Below are positions 34,937 to 46,594 of a stretch of 64,000 nucleotides of DNA, one piece after another; within the stretch, counting starts at the first letter, position 1, and each line of letters starts with the position of its first letter. Both the position numbers and the translations under genes were made by a program. The stretch is from Gloeopeniophorella convolvens (taxonomy: Eukaryota; Basidiomycota; Agaricomycetes; Russulales). Under the pieces are notes generated by a model. The model searched no databases. It worked only from the letters and a program-made list of their open reading frames with translations, and had not been told where the DNA came from. The DNA is taken from positions 1,364,001 through 1,428,000 of the forward strand of contig WTXD01000001.1 of NCBI GenBank assembly GCA_022496205.1, given 5' to 3'.

Positions 34937-36387
34937 ATGCCTGTTGATGGCAACCATGACCAGCTACACCAGGAACTCACCTGGTGTAAGCTGCGTTGCC
35001 AACTGCTTGAGGTTGACAAGAAGGTCGAAGAATTACGATCCAATGAATTCCGCAAGATCATACTGAAGCAGGCAGGTGAAATGTTCCCTTGACAAGAGCT
35101 GCCAGGCTTAGAGCCTTTGTCCGTTGACAAGCTTGCCCAGACTGCATCCAAGCAAGGCTCTGTGGAGCTGAGTGCACATACTTCTCTCCTGAATGTTCGT
35201 AATTTCGATATTCTCCGCAATTTGCTAGTCTCACCACTATTTTAAGTAGTTGGACCGCTTGGCTGGTGCTGCGGTCGAATCAGCGCTGGATCCCCCGCCC
35301 CCTGAAATGGGGAAGAAGAAGCGTAGCTCTCGCAAATTGGCTAATAGTGGGCCAACACCACGGAGAGTACACATATCCTCTGTCCCACAATCCAAGTATG
35401 TGTGTATATCTTACTGGAGTTCTCAATTTGACCTCTTCTCCATAGTCGCAGGTCGCCACAGCTGCAAGTGGCACGAAACAGAGTACCTGCAGGCATAACT
35501 CGACGCACCACTTCTCCCCTTTCTTCGGCTAGAGACGTCGGAAATGGGAATGTGCTCCGCACAAGGGCCTCGTCGCAGGCCTTCCTTTGCGAAGCCGGCC
35601 TTATGCCTTTTGTGTTCACGTTTTATGAGGCCGCGCGAATTCAGGAGACACCGGTCATCAAATGTACAACCTTTCACGAAGTTTTTGGAGGTAGGAAAGG
35701 GGTTGAGAGACCGCGCTGCGATAAAGTCAAGGGTTATGAGCACGTTCTGTGCTTGAATAGGGTCAAGCAGCCGTACTTACCAACTACTCCGGGAGAGCCT
35801 GGGCTATTGCTATGTGCGCCGACAGGGTCCTCGGACTGGAACGATTCTGACAATCAAGAGGCTCTACATACTATGGTCACTCCGTTCCCGTATGCCAAGT
35901 CGGATGCAGCCAGCGCGCCATCCTTTAAATACCTTGGCATCTACACGAGGATACCCCTCCCCCGGACACAACTCACAGTCGAAGAATGGCGTACTCTCTC
36001 CGCAGATGTAAGTGCATATTCCAATCTTTCAGTCTACTTGCTGTGAACATAGTACAGTGCCGGTATATCTGGTCGAAAATAATCTGTGGAACGGCTCGTG
36101 GAGATATACGGCGTGTGCGTGTTCGCATCAAGCTGCGTAAGAAGCTTGGACGCGAGCCTTCAAGTGGCGAAGTCGACAGTCTCTTACGGAACGATGGAGA
36201 AGCAAACCTCCAATACGCGGATGTAACTGCCGCCTTCAATCGAGGCGAAGAGGTCAGTTGAACGCAGTGCTCCTACTAGTAGGTTTTATACTGACGCTGA
36301 TGCCTTGCTCAGCGAATGCAAATGGCAGGAATTCGTTGCGTCGGTTATGATTCCGGCTTCGCAACAATCATTCAACGAAGGGCTTGA
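34937..36387 (+). CDS. C4: DUF6697-like protein, possibly interrupted
   Basis: Starts MPVDGNHDQLHQELTWCKLR and keeps the shared motif well (CKLRCQLLEVDKKVEELRSN, then EF). After LKQAGEMFP the frame meets TGA at 35090-35092 and then continues open in the same frame (QELPGLEPLSVDKLAQTASK). Either this is a nonsense mutation or a 36-base intron (35075-35110, GTGAAA..CTTAG) removes it and joins QA to EPLSVD in frame. Later exons give MGKKKRSSRKL, LMPFVFTFYEAARIQETPVI, FHEVFGGRKGVERP, LCLNRVKQPYLPTTPGEPG, LKYLGIYTRI-type text and EEWRTLSAD. Then LRKKLGREPSSGEVD and MAGIRCVGYDSGFATIIQRR follow, with the stop at 36387. Confidence 0.5.
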
Positions 36388-36389
36388 TC

Positions 36390-37845
36390 AGGAAGTAGGA
36401 AAGGCAAGAGGAATAAAGGATTCAGCACTCGGAGGAAATGTACCAATATATGCTGCACTGAGCGAGTGTAAGCGTGAGACGAGAGATGTCGGATCAATGC
36501 GGGTGCGCGAGACAGTGGTCGACGGTGGACAAGATCAGATGGATTCGGATAGCGGGTTTCGAGAACAAGAGAGATGGTGATACATTGCAGCAGAGCTGAT
36601 AGGGCTCGTATACATCGCGAGGAGTCAACACCGAGCGAGATCACAAGTCGAGAGTGGCATGTCAATGGTGGCGCGGGGGCGAGGCGAACGGGCGGGTCAA
36701 CAAGAAGCGAGGCAGGCAATCGCAGAGAGGCCGTGAATATGAAACAAAGAAAATCTATAGCAAGGGTCATGCACAGTCAAAGGAATCGTAGATAAAATCA
36801 AATAGAACATCTTGTACGGAAACGAGCCTGCGCACGGTCGGGGTCATTCTATGAATATTACTTTGTTCTTGATGACGTCGTTGTGGCGGCGGCAGACGGC
36901 CTTGGAGGGTGAAGCAAGGCGGTGGTGAGCGGGAGCGATGCGCATGGAAAGGAAGATGATAGATGGCGGCGGTCTGAGCGAGCGGGACGCGAGCAGACAA
37001 AAGGGTGACCGGGGAGTGACCGGGGTCGATCAAGGTAGCGGCAGTCCGGCGGCAGTGGCCGACGGACGTGATTAGAGTAGATTAGATGTAACGCAGGGCG
37101 CCAGCGTTGCACGCGCAGCGCACGCGACATGCGTACTTACTTGAAATTTCCGAACATGATATGTTCCACAGCTTACCCGCCTGACCAGCAGGTGGCTCAA
37201 GCATACTTTGCTCCAAGCCACGATGACAGTCCGCGACGCCCACCCGGTACCGAGTCCACCGCCTGCCCAGTGCACCGATCTAGTAAGTAGTGGCACCACT
37301 AACAAACCATTCGACCAGCCACGTGCACCACATGCCCTTGATCACCGGCTTCCCAGCGTGGGCGTACATGCCAACAGCGGCGTTCATTTTAGCCTCGATG
37401 CAAGCTGGCCGCAGCATGGGTTCTACATCGAACACCAGGTGCGCTCGTGCCACCGCTGGCGGTATTTGCGCTTTTAATACCAGTGGCTCTCATCATCATT
37501 CGATATATCAACTTACAAGGTAGAATCTCCGCGTCCCACAAGCCTACCGAACAAGCGGCCGAAATGGTGCGGCGACTCTAATTGAACAGAGGGAAATGCC
37601 TGGGGCCCCTCACACGTTGTGCTCCACCGAACGGAGCCATCAATTGAACACTGGATCATCATCTTCCCGTCTCCGGTTTTGGGACAAGCCTTGCTGATCA
37701 TTGTCGCCGTCTTGACCGCAACTCGCGCTCTTGGTGGTAGCGGTGATCGTGATATAAGGTCACTGAGGCGACATTCAGACCAATTATCCTTCCCCGCACT
37801 GCTCTCTCTTGTGCTCGGTGCCCACTTGCAGAGAACTGTTAAATC
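36390..37845. other. Spacer between C4 and C5
   Basis: Short open frames on both strands (for example around 37210-37480) give no recognisable protein, and no C, B or A sequence was found. It probably contains the C5 promoter and older intergenic DNA. Confidence 0.4.
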
Positions 37846-39224
37846 ATGGCAGCTGACATGTCGGACCACATACACCTGTCTCAGAAACTCTCCCGGCACA
37901 GGCATCGCTATCAGAAGATTCTCAGCGTGAAGAGTCGCGTCGAAGAAGAGCTCCTTCGAATGCTACTTGCGGATTCCGATGAGGACTCCTCCGAGGCGTC
38001 CGATGAGCCAAGGTCGGCCCTGCCGCGTGATAGCGGCGGTGCTACCAGTGGCTCCGCCCCAGACATGGTACGCTTCAACTTTTTTAGGCTGAACTGGTCC
38101 CTGATAATCACCGCCACAGAGTCCGTCCGCGCAGCGCAACAGGACTCGGTGCCGCTCCGAGACTGCACGGGAAAGTGACTTCGCACAGCAGCGTGCACCA
38201 TCACACGGAAAGTCAGCATCGCCGTGAGTGCGCTCTGGATCTGCAGCCGTCGAATGAGCTGACAGAGCGGCTGATTCGTTCCCGCGAATGCAGCAGGCTG
38301 CCGCGGCACGATGGACTTGGAATAAAGACCCGGCAGTCTTCAAAGTTCCGTTGGTCCTCAGACCCTTTCACCATGGGGTCCGCCCCGCGGTCTGTAGGCA
38401 GCCCGGGCGCACCCTCTGCTCTAGATGCATCGACCGTCCTCCGCGATTCCGGTGTGCCCTCTTATATGCTCACTGACTCCGAGATGAGGTGGACCCGGGA
38501 CACGCTGGAGATTAGTTGGCCCGGCTTTGCTGGCGTGTTCGGAGGGAAGGAAGGCGCTGAAGTGCAGCACTGCAACAAGATCGAAGGGTATGACAACTTC
38601 CTGTGCCTCAATCAGGTCAAGCAGCCTTACGCCCCTGCCGCGCCGGGCGAGCCGGGGCTATTGCTGCTTGCACCATTCGCAGCGGATGGCGTGGATTTCG
38701 AGGAGATCCTAAACACGTTCGTTGCTCCGCGCTTGTACTCCTTCAAGCAGTCCAACAAGCCCCTGCTCCAATACCACGGCACATACATCAGAGTTTCACT
38801 CTCTCGTACACTACTGACTGCAGAGGAATGGCAAGCCCTGCCAGGCAATGTGAGTGCCCCTTGGCTTCATTCATGCTAGCCACCAAATATATGACCCAGT
38901 GCCGGAAGAGTTGGATCAAACGCCTCCAAACAGGAGCCTCACTCGAAATGCGCTACCTGCGGGCACGCATCAGCTTGCGCAACAGGCTTGGGCGAAAGCC
39001 CTCAAGGGCGGAGGTTGAAGGAAGCCTTAAAATCGGTAACTCTGCAAGCGTCGCTTACGCGGAGTTGTCCGCGGCGTTCAGCTCTGGCAAAGAAGTAGGT
39101 GCAACCACCATGATTCCGGTGGCACGGCTGACAGTGAAGTGGTTTGCAGCAAATGTCGATACAGGGCATCCGCTGCATCGGATATGACTGCCGGGTAGCT
39201 GAGATCATTCAAGAAAGGGCGTAG
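37846..39224 (+). CDS. C5: divergent DUF6697-like protein
   Basis: The most diverged C member. Start MAADMSDHIHLSQKLSRHRH; the N-terminal helix is still alignable (RYQKILSVKSRVEEELLRML) but has lost the Cys. Exon 1 ends after a Ser/Asp-rich stretch; introns of about 60 and 42 bases follow (the second GTGAGT..CTGACAG near 38224). Core: LEISWPGFAGVFGGKEGAEV, FLCLNQVKQPYAPAAPGEPG, LQYHGTYIRVSLSRTLLTAE. Fourth exon: CRKSWIKRLQTGASLEMRYL and LRNRLGRKPSRAEVE. Last exon: QMSIQGIRCIGYDCRVAEII, stop at 39224. Upstream DNA does not resemble that of C1 and C2. It may be the oldest member, as the others share more with each other. Confidence 0.6.
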
Positions 39225-39731
39225 TTCAATTGTTCGAGGAAAGCGGGATGAGCCTGCTAGTTCACGCTGCCTGCTAAAGCGTCACTGTGATGCCGTCGGG
39301 CTCCAGCATCAAGTAGTAGTTGAAGAAGTTGTTCGTGCGTAATTTGTACGGTCTAGCGTTGAAATTCTGTATATTCTGGTATCGCGGATGTGTTGTGCGG
39401 GCAGTGGGTTGCAGTAGCGAAGAAACTTCGGCGTGTACCAGTACACCCATCCGAAGCTGGTGATGCGGAATCTTGAGTGCTGCCACTTGAGGCGAGTCGC
39501 TACTGCACTGGAGTGTAAGAAACCGGAAATATGGCGCCGTTAAGCATGATGAAGATAGGTTTGGCAGAGGCGGAGGCCGTCGCTCTGTCGTAGGAGAGCG
39601 GAGGAGAGCGCTGAGAGTAGGTAAGCGTAGAGTTGAGACCACGGCGGGCCGCCGTTCGAAGGCACGCGCAGGCTCTTGATCAGCTACTGCACTGAACGTC
39701 GTCTGCCAACGCCTGTCGCTCCCCGCAGGAC

Positions 39732-41682
39732 ATGGGTCGTCTTCTAGGACGCCTGGTCGTCTCCTTCACAACTGGGCTTATCTGCTTTATATCCTATACC
39801 CCACAAATATTCATCATCTGGCCCTGGTACGGCCGCGAGGTCTCCGTCGAACTCCTCAACCTGCTTATTCCATTCAAGTACGTCCACCTCCACGGCCCTC
39901 GTCATCATATTGCGCAGAAGCAAGACTGAAGTTTTTATACAGCATTCTTGTTGGGGTCTTATTGTACAACTATTATCTCTGCGTCACAACGAACCCTGGG
40001 GCGGTCCCGCACAACTGGGTGCGCACACGCGTCCTTACACGCGGCGATCTCTGTTTACGTGTTTTCTTCCAGGAACCAGACCTTGACGACGCTGAAGGCT
40101 ATGAAGTCAAGAAGTTGACAGGCGGGCCTAGGTACTGTCGGATGTGCAAGCGGTACAAGCCACCGCGCACCCATCACTGCAAAACGTGTCGACAGTGCGT
40201 GCCCTCTACTTCCAACCTCCCCATATTCTGATATCTTTTCTGCATCCTGCAGGTGTGTACTCCGCATGGGTGAGTAAGCCGCGCCTCGGTGTCTCGACTC
40301 GCTGAATCAAGGTGTGATGCTATTATTAGACCACCACTGCCCATGGGTGAACAACTGCGTCGGTTTCTACAACTACGGACATTTTATCCGGTTCCTGTTC
40401 TACGTCGACATAGCGTGCACCTATCACGTCGCCATGCTCACGCGACGCGTCTTCGATGCCGTGGGATCGCACTATTGGGTAGGAAAGCACATGCTCGTGC
40501 ATCTGCCCAATTGACCTTTCTCCAGGACTCCAATGACACCACTGAGCTGTTGTTCGTTGTTTTGAATTATGTGACCTGCGTTCCTGTCCTGCTTCTGGTC
40601 GGCGGCTTTAGGTGGGGCTTGCTTGATTACCTGCGATATGTAAGCTGACATCTGACAGTCTATACCATTTCTACTCCATGCTCGGGAACACAACCACCAT
40701 TGAGAGTTGGGAGAAGGATAAAGTTGCGACACTTATTCGACGCGGCAAGATCCGAGAGGTCAAGTTTCCATATGTATCCCCTCTTCATCCCGCGTGCTCG
40801 CACTTTGACTGATAATCGAGACGCAGAATCTGGGTGCTCGGCGGAACGTTGAGTCCATGTTGGGGTCAAATCCACTTCTGTGGTGCTGCCCACGCGTTGG
40901 ACCCGTTGGCACCGGCCTCAAATACCAGCTCGCAGAGGGTGATGGTAAGTGGGTCGAGCTCTCCGCACGCCCACCGATGCCCATCATGCATGGGCCCGAG
41001 CTCGCCGCGTATTCATACGCTTAGCGCGCGTGAATGTACTCGCCCAGGTGAGCCCGCGCTCCCAGCCCTCCACACAAGCAGAAGAACACTCAAACCGCCC
41101 CAGCGTCTCCCTCCCCTATCTGCTATCTTACCTTTTACCTCTCCTCTCCGTACCTAATCGAACTGGGCTGACGCGGAGACCTCTGCAGGCATCGAGTCGC
41201 AGAGCGCATGGCCGCCGCGCGACCCCGCGGAGCACCACAGTCACATCGCGCTGCCCACCTCGCCATGGACATACGAGAACGACGGGCCAAACCCGTCACT
41301 CGTCCCATCGAACATGTCGCAGCTGCGCGCGCGCAAGCCGAGCGGCGCGTCGTCCGTGCCGCCGTACCATCCTGACTACGATGGCGAGTATTACGACGAC
41401 GATGACGGCACCGGTGGGGGCGAGTACGAGTACGAGGAGGGCCAGCTGGGCGGGATGGTGCGCGTGCGGCGCGGGTCGGAGGGCATCGAGGCGCGCACGG
41501 TCGACCGCGAGGCGCTGCTCGCCGACTACATCGCACGACGCGGACAGGAGGAGGGGCGTTACCACCGCTACGTGCCCGAGCCGCCGAGTGAGCCAAGCAG
41601 CCCAAGCGATCCCGAGCCGGACGACGACGAGCCGCTTGCGGTGCGCGTCGAGAAGTGGCGTTCGGGCGAGGCGATCTCGTAG
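39732..41682 (+). CDS. PFA4: DHHC palmitoyltransferase PFA4
   Basis: Endoplasmic reticulum S-acyltransferase; in yeasts Pfa4 palmitoylates chitin synthase so that it can leave the ER. Start [20 protein letters not shown], two N-terminal membrane segments, then the Cys-rich domain: [26 protein letters not shown] and [19 protein letters not shown], with the active-site Cys in DHHC. The DHHC codons begin right after an intron (CGCATGG / ACCACCACTGC, acceptor near 40330). Two more hydrophobic segments follow ([20 protein letters not shown]), then [11 protein letters not shown], the TTxE motif. The C-terminal tail is long, acidic and Tyr/Asp-rich, ending [11 protein letters not shown] at 41682. 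All family hallmarks are present. Confidence 0.88.
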
Positions 41683-41948
41683 CTGGAGCCTGTTCGACGA
41701 CTGACTATATCCATGCATGTACACACGCACGACGTAGAGTAATTATTCCATCATCCCACGGACCTTAGAGCCTTACGATAGACGGCAGCTATTGTGTCGG
41801 TCTGCAAACGGAGAGACCTGCAAATCATTATCCCGGCGAGCTGGTAGATATATCTAGGACACAAAACGAAGCGACAAGAACCAGAGGCGTGCATACATAG
41901 GAAATAGGAATGGGAGCCGGAGCCAGAGCCACACTGAAAACTGTAGAA

Positions 41949-43916
41949 TCAGGTCGAGGAATGGAGATACACCCGCCACACGCCCTTGGCGTCTTCAGCG
42001 TCGCCTATGCGCGCGTCCCGCAGCTCGAGCACCCGCGCGCCCGGGCCCGCGCCGAGCGCGACTTCCCACCGCCCCCGCACGCGAGCCTCGACGTCGGCCT
42101 TGTCGAGACGCACGTGCAGGCGCGGTGGGCGCTTCACGGGCCCGACCCCTTCTTCCTTCCCCTCTTCTTCCTCTTCCTCCTCTTCCTCGGATTCGCCGTC
42201 CTCATCGTCTGAGTCCCCCGACGGAAATAGCCTCACGTCCGAGACGCGAAGCGTGCGCTCGGATGGTGCGAGGCGCAGTGACCAGCTACGTACGCCATCG
42301 CGTGAATCTAGAGCGACACGACGCTGTGTTGGCGCGATCGTCAGCGCGATTGACTGCAGCGTCTGCTGTGAAGACGGCGGCTGCGCTGTTGCGCTCGCAG
42401 ATTTGCGCACAGGTGCTGGCGTTGGAGCCGCTGCTGGGGCTTGTGAGGGGGTGGCAACGGGACTAGGGGTCGGCACCGTAGATGGACCAGCTACGGGTGA
42501 AGAAGATGCGACGGCAGTTTGCGCCTGTGCTGCTGGTGGAGGCGCAGGGACCTTCAGTACAAGTGGGCTCTGTGGCCGAGGTGGAGAGGTCGAGGTAGTG
42601 GAGGTCGAGGCTTGTGTTGAGGGGGGCTGAGCCGGTGGCATCTTGAGCTTGATCTTACCATTAGTCGGACGTGGTGGATCTTTGGGAGCGTATTGGGGAA
42701 TGGCATAGGGGGGAGGGAGGTCGGACATGAGTTTTGCAAAGGATTCCTGCGGGTGGCATTGACCAAGAGTATTTCACAGTGCAAGAAGGTGCACACCTTT
42801 AACTGCAGAGCTGCCTCCCAAAGAGGCGTATGATCTTCGTTGAATTGCATTGCATTGGAGAAGACTAGCTCCACATCATGGGCAAACTGAGCAACGTTTG
42901 AATACTCTTTCCGCTTGAGATGTTTCTAAGCGATGAACGGTGTCAAGACAATCCCTCCGCGGCGAACGCTGGGGGGCATACGTATATCTTCTCAAAGCTC
43001 ATCGGGCGGGCTATCGCCTTGTAGTAGATTGCCCAGATCTTCTTGTTGGGCAACTCCATAAAGTCGGTGGATAGTGTGTTTCCACTGCAAGTATATGCGC
43101 TTAGTACATGATAAACCATGTGCATGTAGAGTACGCACGCATCATCCTTCTTGGCAATCAACTTGTCCAGCCTAGTCGTGAGTAATTTGGTCATGGCTTT
43201 CTTTCTCTTGACTTCATCATCAGGAGAGTCTTGAGCTTCTTCGTGACCGCCATCTTCTTCGTGACCTTCGGTAGCCCCCTTTGTATCGCCAGTCATATTG
43301 ACATACTCCTTAGAAGTCAATTTCTGCGAGGAGGTCAGGTTTGTCACGGTGAGCAGGCGGTAGCGAGACGTACGTGAAGGAGCTTGGCGTCGTTGAAAAT
43401 CTGGCTATCCTTGATGTTGTACCGCTTGGCATTGCGGAAGCACTGCTCAAGATCACTCTTGACGGCAGTTAAGGCGTGGTATTTCCCCGTGTCAAGCTCA
43501 GACTTGATCTTGTCGAGGGCAATGGGTTTCTTTATGACGGTGTAATAGTCTGGGTACATGCGTTTGTTGGGAAGGCGGAGAAAGTCTGTCGAGAGGGAGC
43601 GGCCGCTGAGGAGATCATGATGGATGAGGGAAAGAGGTAAGCAGGGAGCGCAAGCGACACGGTTTGAGGCAGTCACGCACTCTTTGTCGACCGCGTCCTT
43701 GATCGTCTGCCATAGCTTCAAACCTTGCTCCTTCACCTGCTGCAACTTCGCAGGGTCCACCTGCTCCTGTTTAACGTCCGCGTCGCCGGTGACGTCCACG
43801 TCCATGTCCGGGTCGGCCTTCCTCTCTTCCTGTGGTGCAGCCTCTCTTCGTCGCTTGGCACGAGGGGCGTCCACATCGACCACATTGGCCAGCTTCTCGA
43901 GCTCTCTCTTCGACAT
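41949..43916 (-). CDS. RSC4: Double-bromodomain RSC4-like chromatin protein
   Basis: Subunit-type protein of the RSC/PBAF-like chromatin remodeller that reads acetylated histones. Start at 43916 (MSKRELEKLANVVDVDAPRA) with an early NLS (RAKRRRE). First bromodomain: LSTDFLRLPNKRMYPDYYTV, IKKPIALDKIKSELDTGKYH and FRNAKRYNIKDSQIFNDA, including the Asn of the acetyl-lysine pocket. An acidic linker is followed by the second bromodomain: LSTDFMELPNKKIWAIYYKA, IARPMSFEKI, VFSNAMQFNEDHTPLWEAA. A Pro/Ser/Thr-rich region and a C-terminal block (WSLRLAPSERTLRVSDVRLF, then WRVYLHSST) end at 41949. Five or more exons. It is separated from the F-box gene by a divergent promoter of about 445 bases. Confidence 0.78.
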
Positions 43917-44360
43917 ATTCGTCAGAGAACAGGGAAGTCTTGTATGCCCAACTGTGGAATAACAGCGGGAACACTCGCGGTGCACTCTAATTCAAGTCTC
44001 AATTGGGCGGTAAACGGCGTGCGTGCACGTGACTCGCTGACACGCGACACGGCGGCGACACGTCCGTCGCTCGACGCGCCTAGTGCCAAGTGGTTGCCAC
44101 TTGTTGCCGCCTATGTACTTATGTTGTCCACTAATATCTGTCTTGGAGTTGTTCAGAGACGAGATGTCGTTGAGAATAATTATGTCCCCCGAGATGAACA
44201 TAATCGTCTCCGGGAAAAGACGCCGCCACGTGACAGCTTCGCGACAAACAAGTCTCCACAGCCACGGCCCAAGCGTACTGGCCGGACCCTTTGTGTCCTC
44301 ACCCTTGCTAACGCGATCCCTCTCTTACACGCGCCACTACGCGCCAACTTTACTCCAGTC

Positions 44361-46310
44361 ATGGGCTCATTATCTTCCGAGTCGCCCGAAGACCTGCGCC
44401 GGGCCATTGACGGCGAACTCAGATCACTGGAGGAGTCCACCCTCGCTTTGAAGTTCCGCAGGAATGGGCTTGCTCCCATCTCACGTCTTCCCCCCGAGAC
44501 CATCGCCACCATCTTCTTCTTCCTTCCCCTCGTCTCCAACAGCGACAATTTCAGTGGGAAACGCACCCCTCTCCCGTGGCTGCGCGTCGCCCATGTCTGC
44601 CACCGGTGGCGCGAGATCGCGCTCAGCCAGCCCCGCTTTTGGAGCCATATCAACTTCGCCAGTGTATCCATAGATGGCATGTCCGAAATCCTATCTCGGG
44701 CCAAGAAGGCACCACTACATCTAGACGCAGTGCTCAACCACGACCAACAACGGGCGAATCACTTCCGCGAAGCACTAAAAGCTCACATTTCCCATACCTG
44801 CCGTCTCAGTATCACGGCCGATTTCGGGGAGCTCCAGCGCACGGTGGGGACGCTAGAATCATCCGCTCCAGTCCTCGAGTGGTTATCACTGTCCAACGCG
44901 CACATGTTTCGTGCACAACACACAGCAACCCGGGATCCGCTGGGACCGGCAGTGACCATTCCCGACATTCTCTTCGATGGAACCGCCCCCAAGCTATCCC
45001 GCCTTGAACTAAGCAGTTGCGACATCAGTTGGACATCTCCGCTATTGAAGGGCCTGCGTTATCTCGAGATACTTACGATGTCACGAGCTGCAAGACCCAG
45101 TCTTGAAGACTGGTTAAACGCGCTGGAAAGCATGCCCCAGCTCGAGATGCTCGTTCTTCATTCTGCCACTCCTATAGCCCAACGAATCGACTGCCAGGTC
45201 CCACAACCACAGCGCACCGTTACACTTCCCTCTCTCAATCGTTTCGACCTATCCGCACCAGCAGTCGAATGTTCGCTCGCGCTCGCGCATCTCGTCCTCC
45301 CAGCAGTCACTTGGTTCCGCGTTGATGCCGAGTCGGAACATATCGAAGGCGATGACGTGCGCGTCACCATTCCTTACTTCGTTCGCAACGCCCACGGGCC
45401 GCACGACAAAGCGCCGCTGCAAAGCATCGTCCTCAGTGGCGACCGTTCCCGCTCAGACGTACTCCTGTGGACTGAGCCCGACATGGATGTAGAGATCGAT
45501 GACCCCCTCACGCTGGTAGAGGCAACACTCTCCGCGCGCGCAGTCTTCACCACCTCTGGTCGCCGCTGGAAATCCGGGACGGACACTGCAATCTTCGGCG
45601 AGTTGCTGACGGCGCTACCGACTGAGGGGCTCGTGACGCTTACCGGCCAGAAGCTCGCACGGCGCAGCAATATCCTCTGGGAGTCACACGCGTCACGATG
45701 GTCGTTGCTCAAGCGCGTGCGGCTTGACAGCTGGGCTGTCACCGGCTTCATGACTGCGTTGACGCAGCTCGCGCCGCCCGAGGGTCCTCTATTCCCAGCG
45801 ATGACGACGCTCATTCTCTTAGGCTGCCAGATGACAGTACGCCAGACGTACCGTCTGCGCGACGCACTCATTGAGCGTGTCGAGGAGGACGTGCCGATCG
45901 CGACACTCGATCTATGCGGATGCGAAGCGACGGAACGCGCGCTCCAGCTGCTAGGCGAGGTCGTCGTCGACGTGCTGCCTCCCCCGGAGCTGGTCCAGCC
46001 GTCACCGTTCATTGGCGAGCTGGCTGCGCCGTGGTCGGACTGGAACGAGGAAGTCGTTTCCAGCGATGAAGATGATGAAGACGAGGAGGAATACGATCAG
46101 ATACTTCCCTGGCTCTTCGGGGGGTTCGGTGGCGACGACGACTTCGAGGATGAGGAAGATGAAGATGACTTGGATGATGAATTCGGGGAGGAACAGTTGG
46201 ACGAAGAAGATGCGTGGGAGGACGACCTGGAGACTACTCATAATATAATGATGGAAATGATGCCGCACATCTTCCCCCCTCCCCCTCCTCCACTAGGTGG
46301 CCTAGATTAA
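44361..46310 (+). CDS. F-box protein
   Basis: A single exon of 649 codons. The start at 44361 (MGSLSSESPEDLRRAIDGEL) is preferred to upstream in-frame Met codons, because the upstream stretch overlaps the divergent promoter and is low in coding character. The F-box lies near residues 38-90: ISRLPPETIATIFFFLPLV, then WLRVAHVCHRWREIALSQP and FWSHI. Leucine-rich repeat-like text follows (LEWLSLSNAHM, LSRLELSSCDIS, LRYLEILTMSRA). A very acidic tail (Glu/Asp from about 46040 on) ends in a Met/Pro-rich stretch. Such Agaricomycete F-box proteins are numerous; the target is unknown. Confidence 0.8.
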   Translation: MGSLSSESPEDLRRAIDGELRSLEESTLALKFRRNGLAPISRLPPETIATIFFFLPLVSNSDNFSGKRTPLPWLRVAHVCHRWREIALSQPRFWSHINFASVSIDGMSEILSRAKKAPLHLDAVLNHDQQRANHFREALKAHISHTCRLSITADFGELQRTVGTLESSAPVLEWLSLSNAHMFRAQHTATRDPLGPAVTIPDILFDGTAPKLSRLELSSCDISWTSPLLKGLRYLEILTMSRAARPSLEDWLNALESMPQLEMLVLHSATPIAQRIDCQVPQPQRTVTLPSLNRFDLSAPAVECSLALAHLVLPAVTWFRVDAESEHIEGDDVRVTIPYFVRNAHGPHDKAPLQSIVLSGDRSRSDVLLWTEPDMDVEIDDPLTLVEATLSARAVFTTSGRRWKSGTDTAIFGELLTALPTEGLVTLTGQKLARRSNILWESHASRWSLLKRVRLDSWAVTGFMTALTQLAPPEGPLFPAMTTLILLGCQMTVRQTYRLRDALIERVEEDVPIATLDLCGCEATERALQLLGEVVVDVLPPPELVQPSPFIGELAAPWSDWNEEVVSSDEDDEDEEEYDQILPWLFGGFGGDDDFEDEEDEDDLDDEFGEEQLDEEDAWEDDLETTHNIMMEMMPHIFPPPPPPLGGLD

Positions 46311-46594
46311 CGGACTCACACTCACATGTAGCATTCCTGTTTATGACGTCTCAGTCATGTACTGCTGCTTTTTCTATCGCTCCCGCATTATACGCACACA
46401 ATACAAGTTGCTCGCATCCTCACTCGGTGGCTTCTGCTGAGTGTGTGTGCGAGGAGGCGCGAGGTCCCATGAGGCTGGGGTTAACAAGCCTTAACAAGCG
46501 CGCGCGCGGAACCCAGGTCTCGGTCCGATAGCGCCGGCCTACAGTACCTCAACGCTCCTCAACGTCACCCGCCTGGCAAACACCAACCGTCACG

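Noticed and set aside
39274..39642. Minus-strand frame of 122 codons before PFA4
   Set aside because: Sits in the interval between C5 and PFA4. No recognisable family; could be chance.
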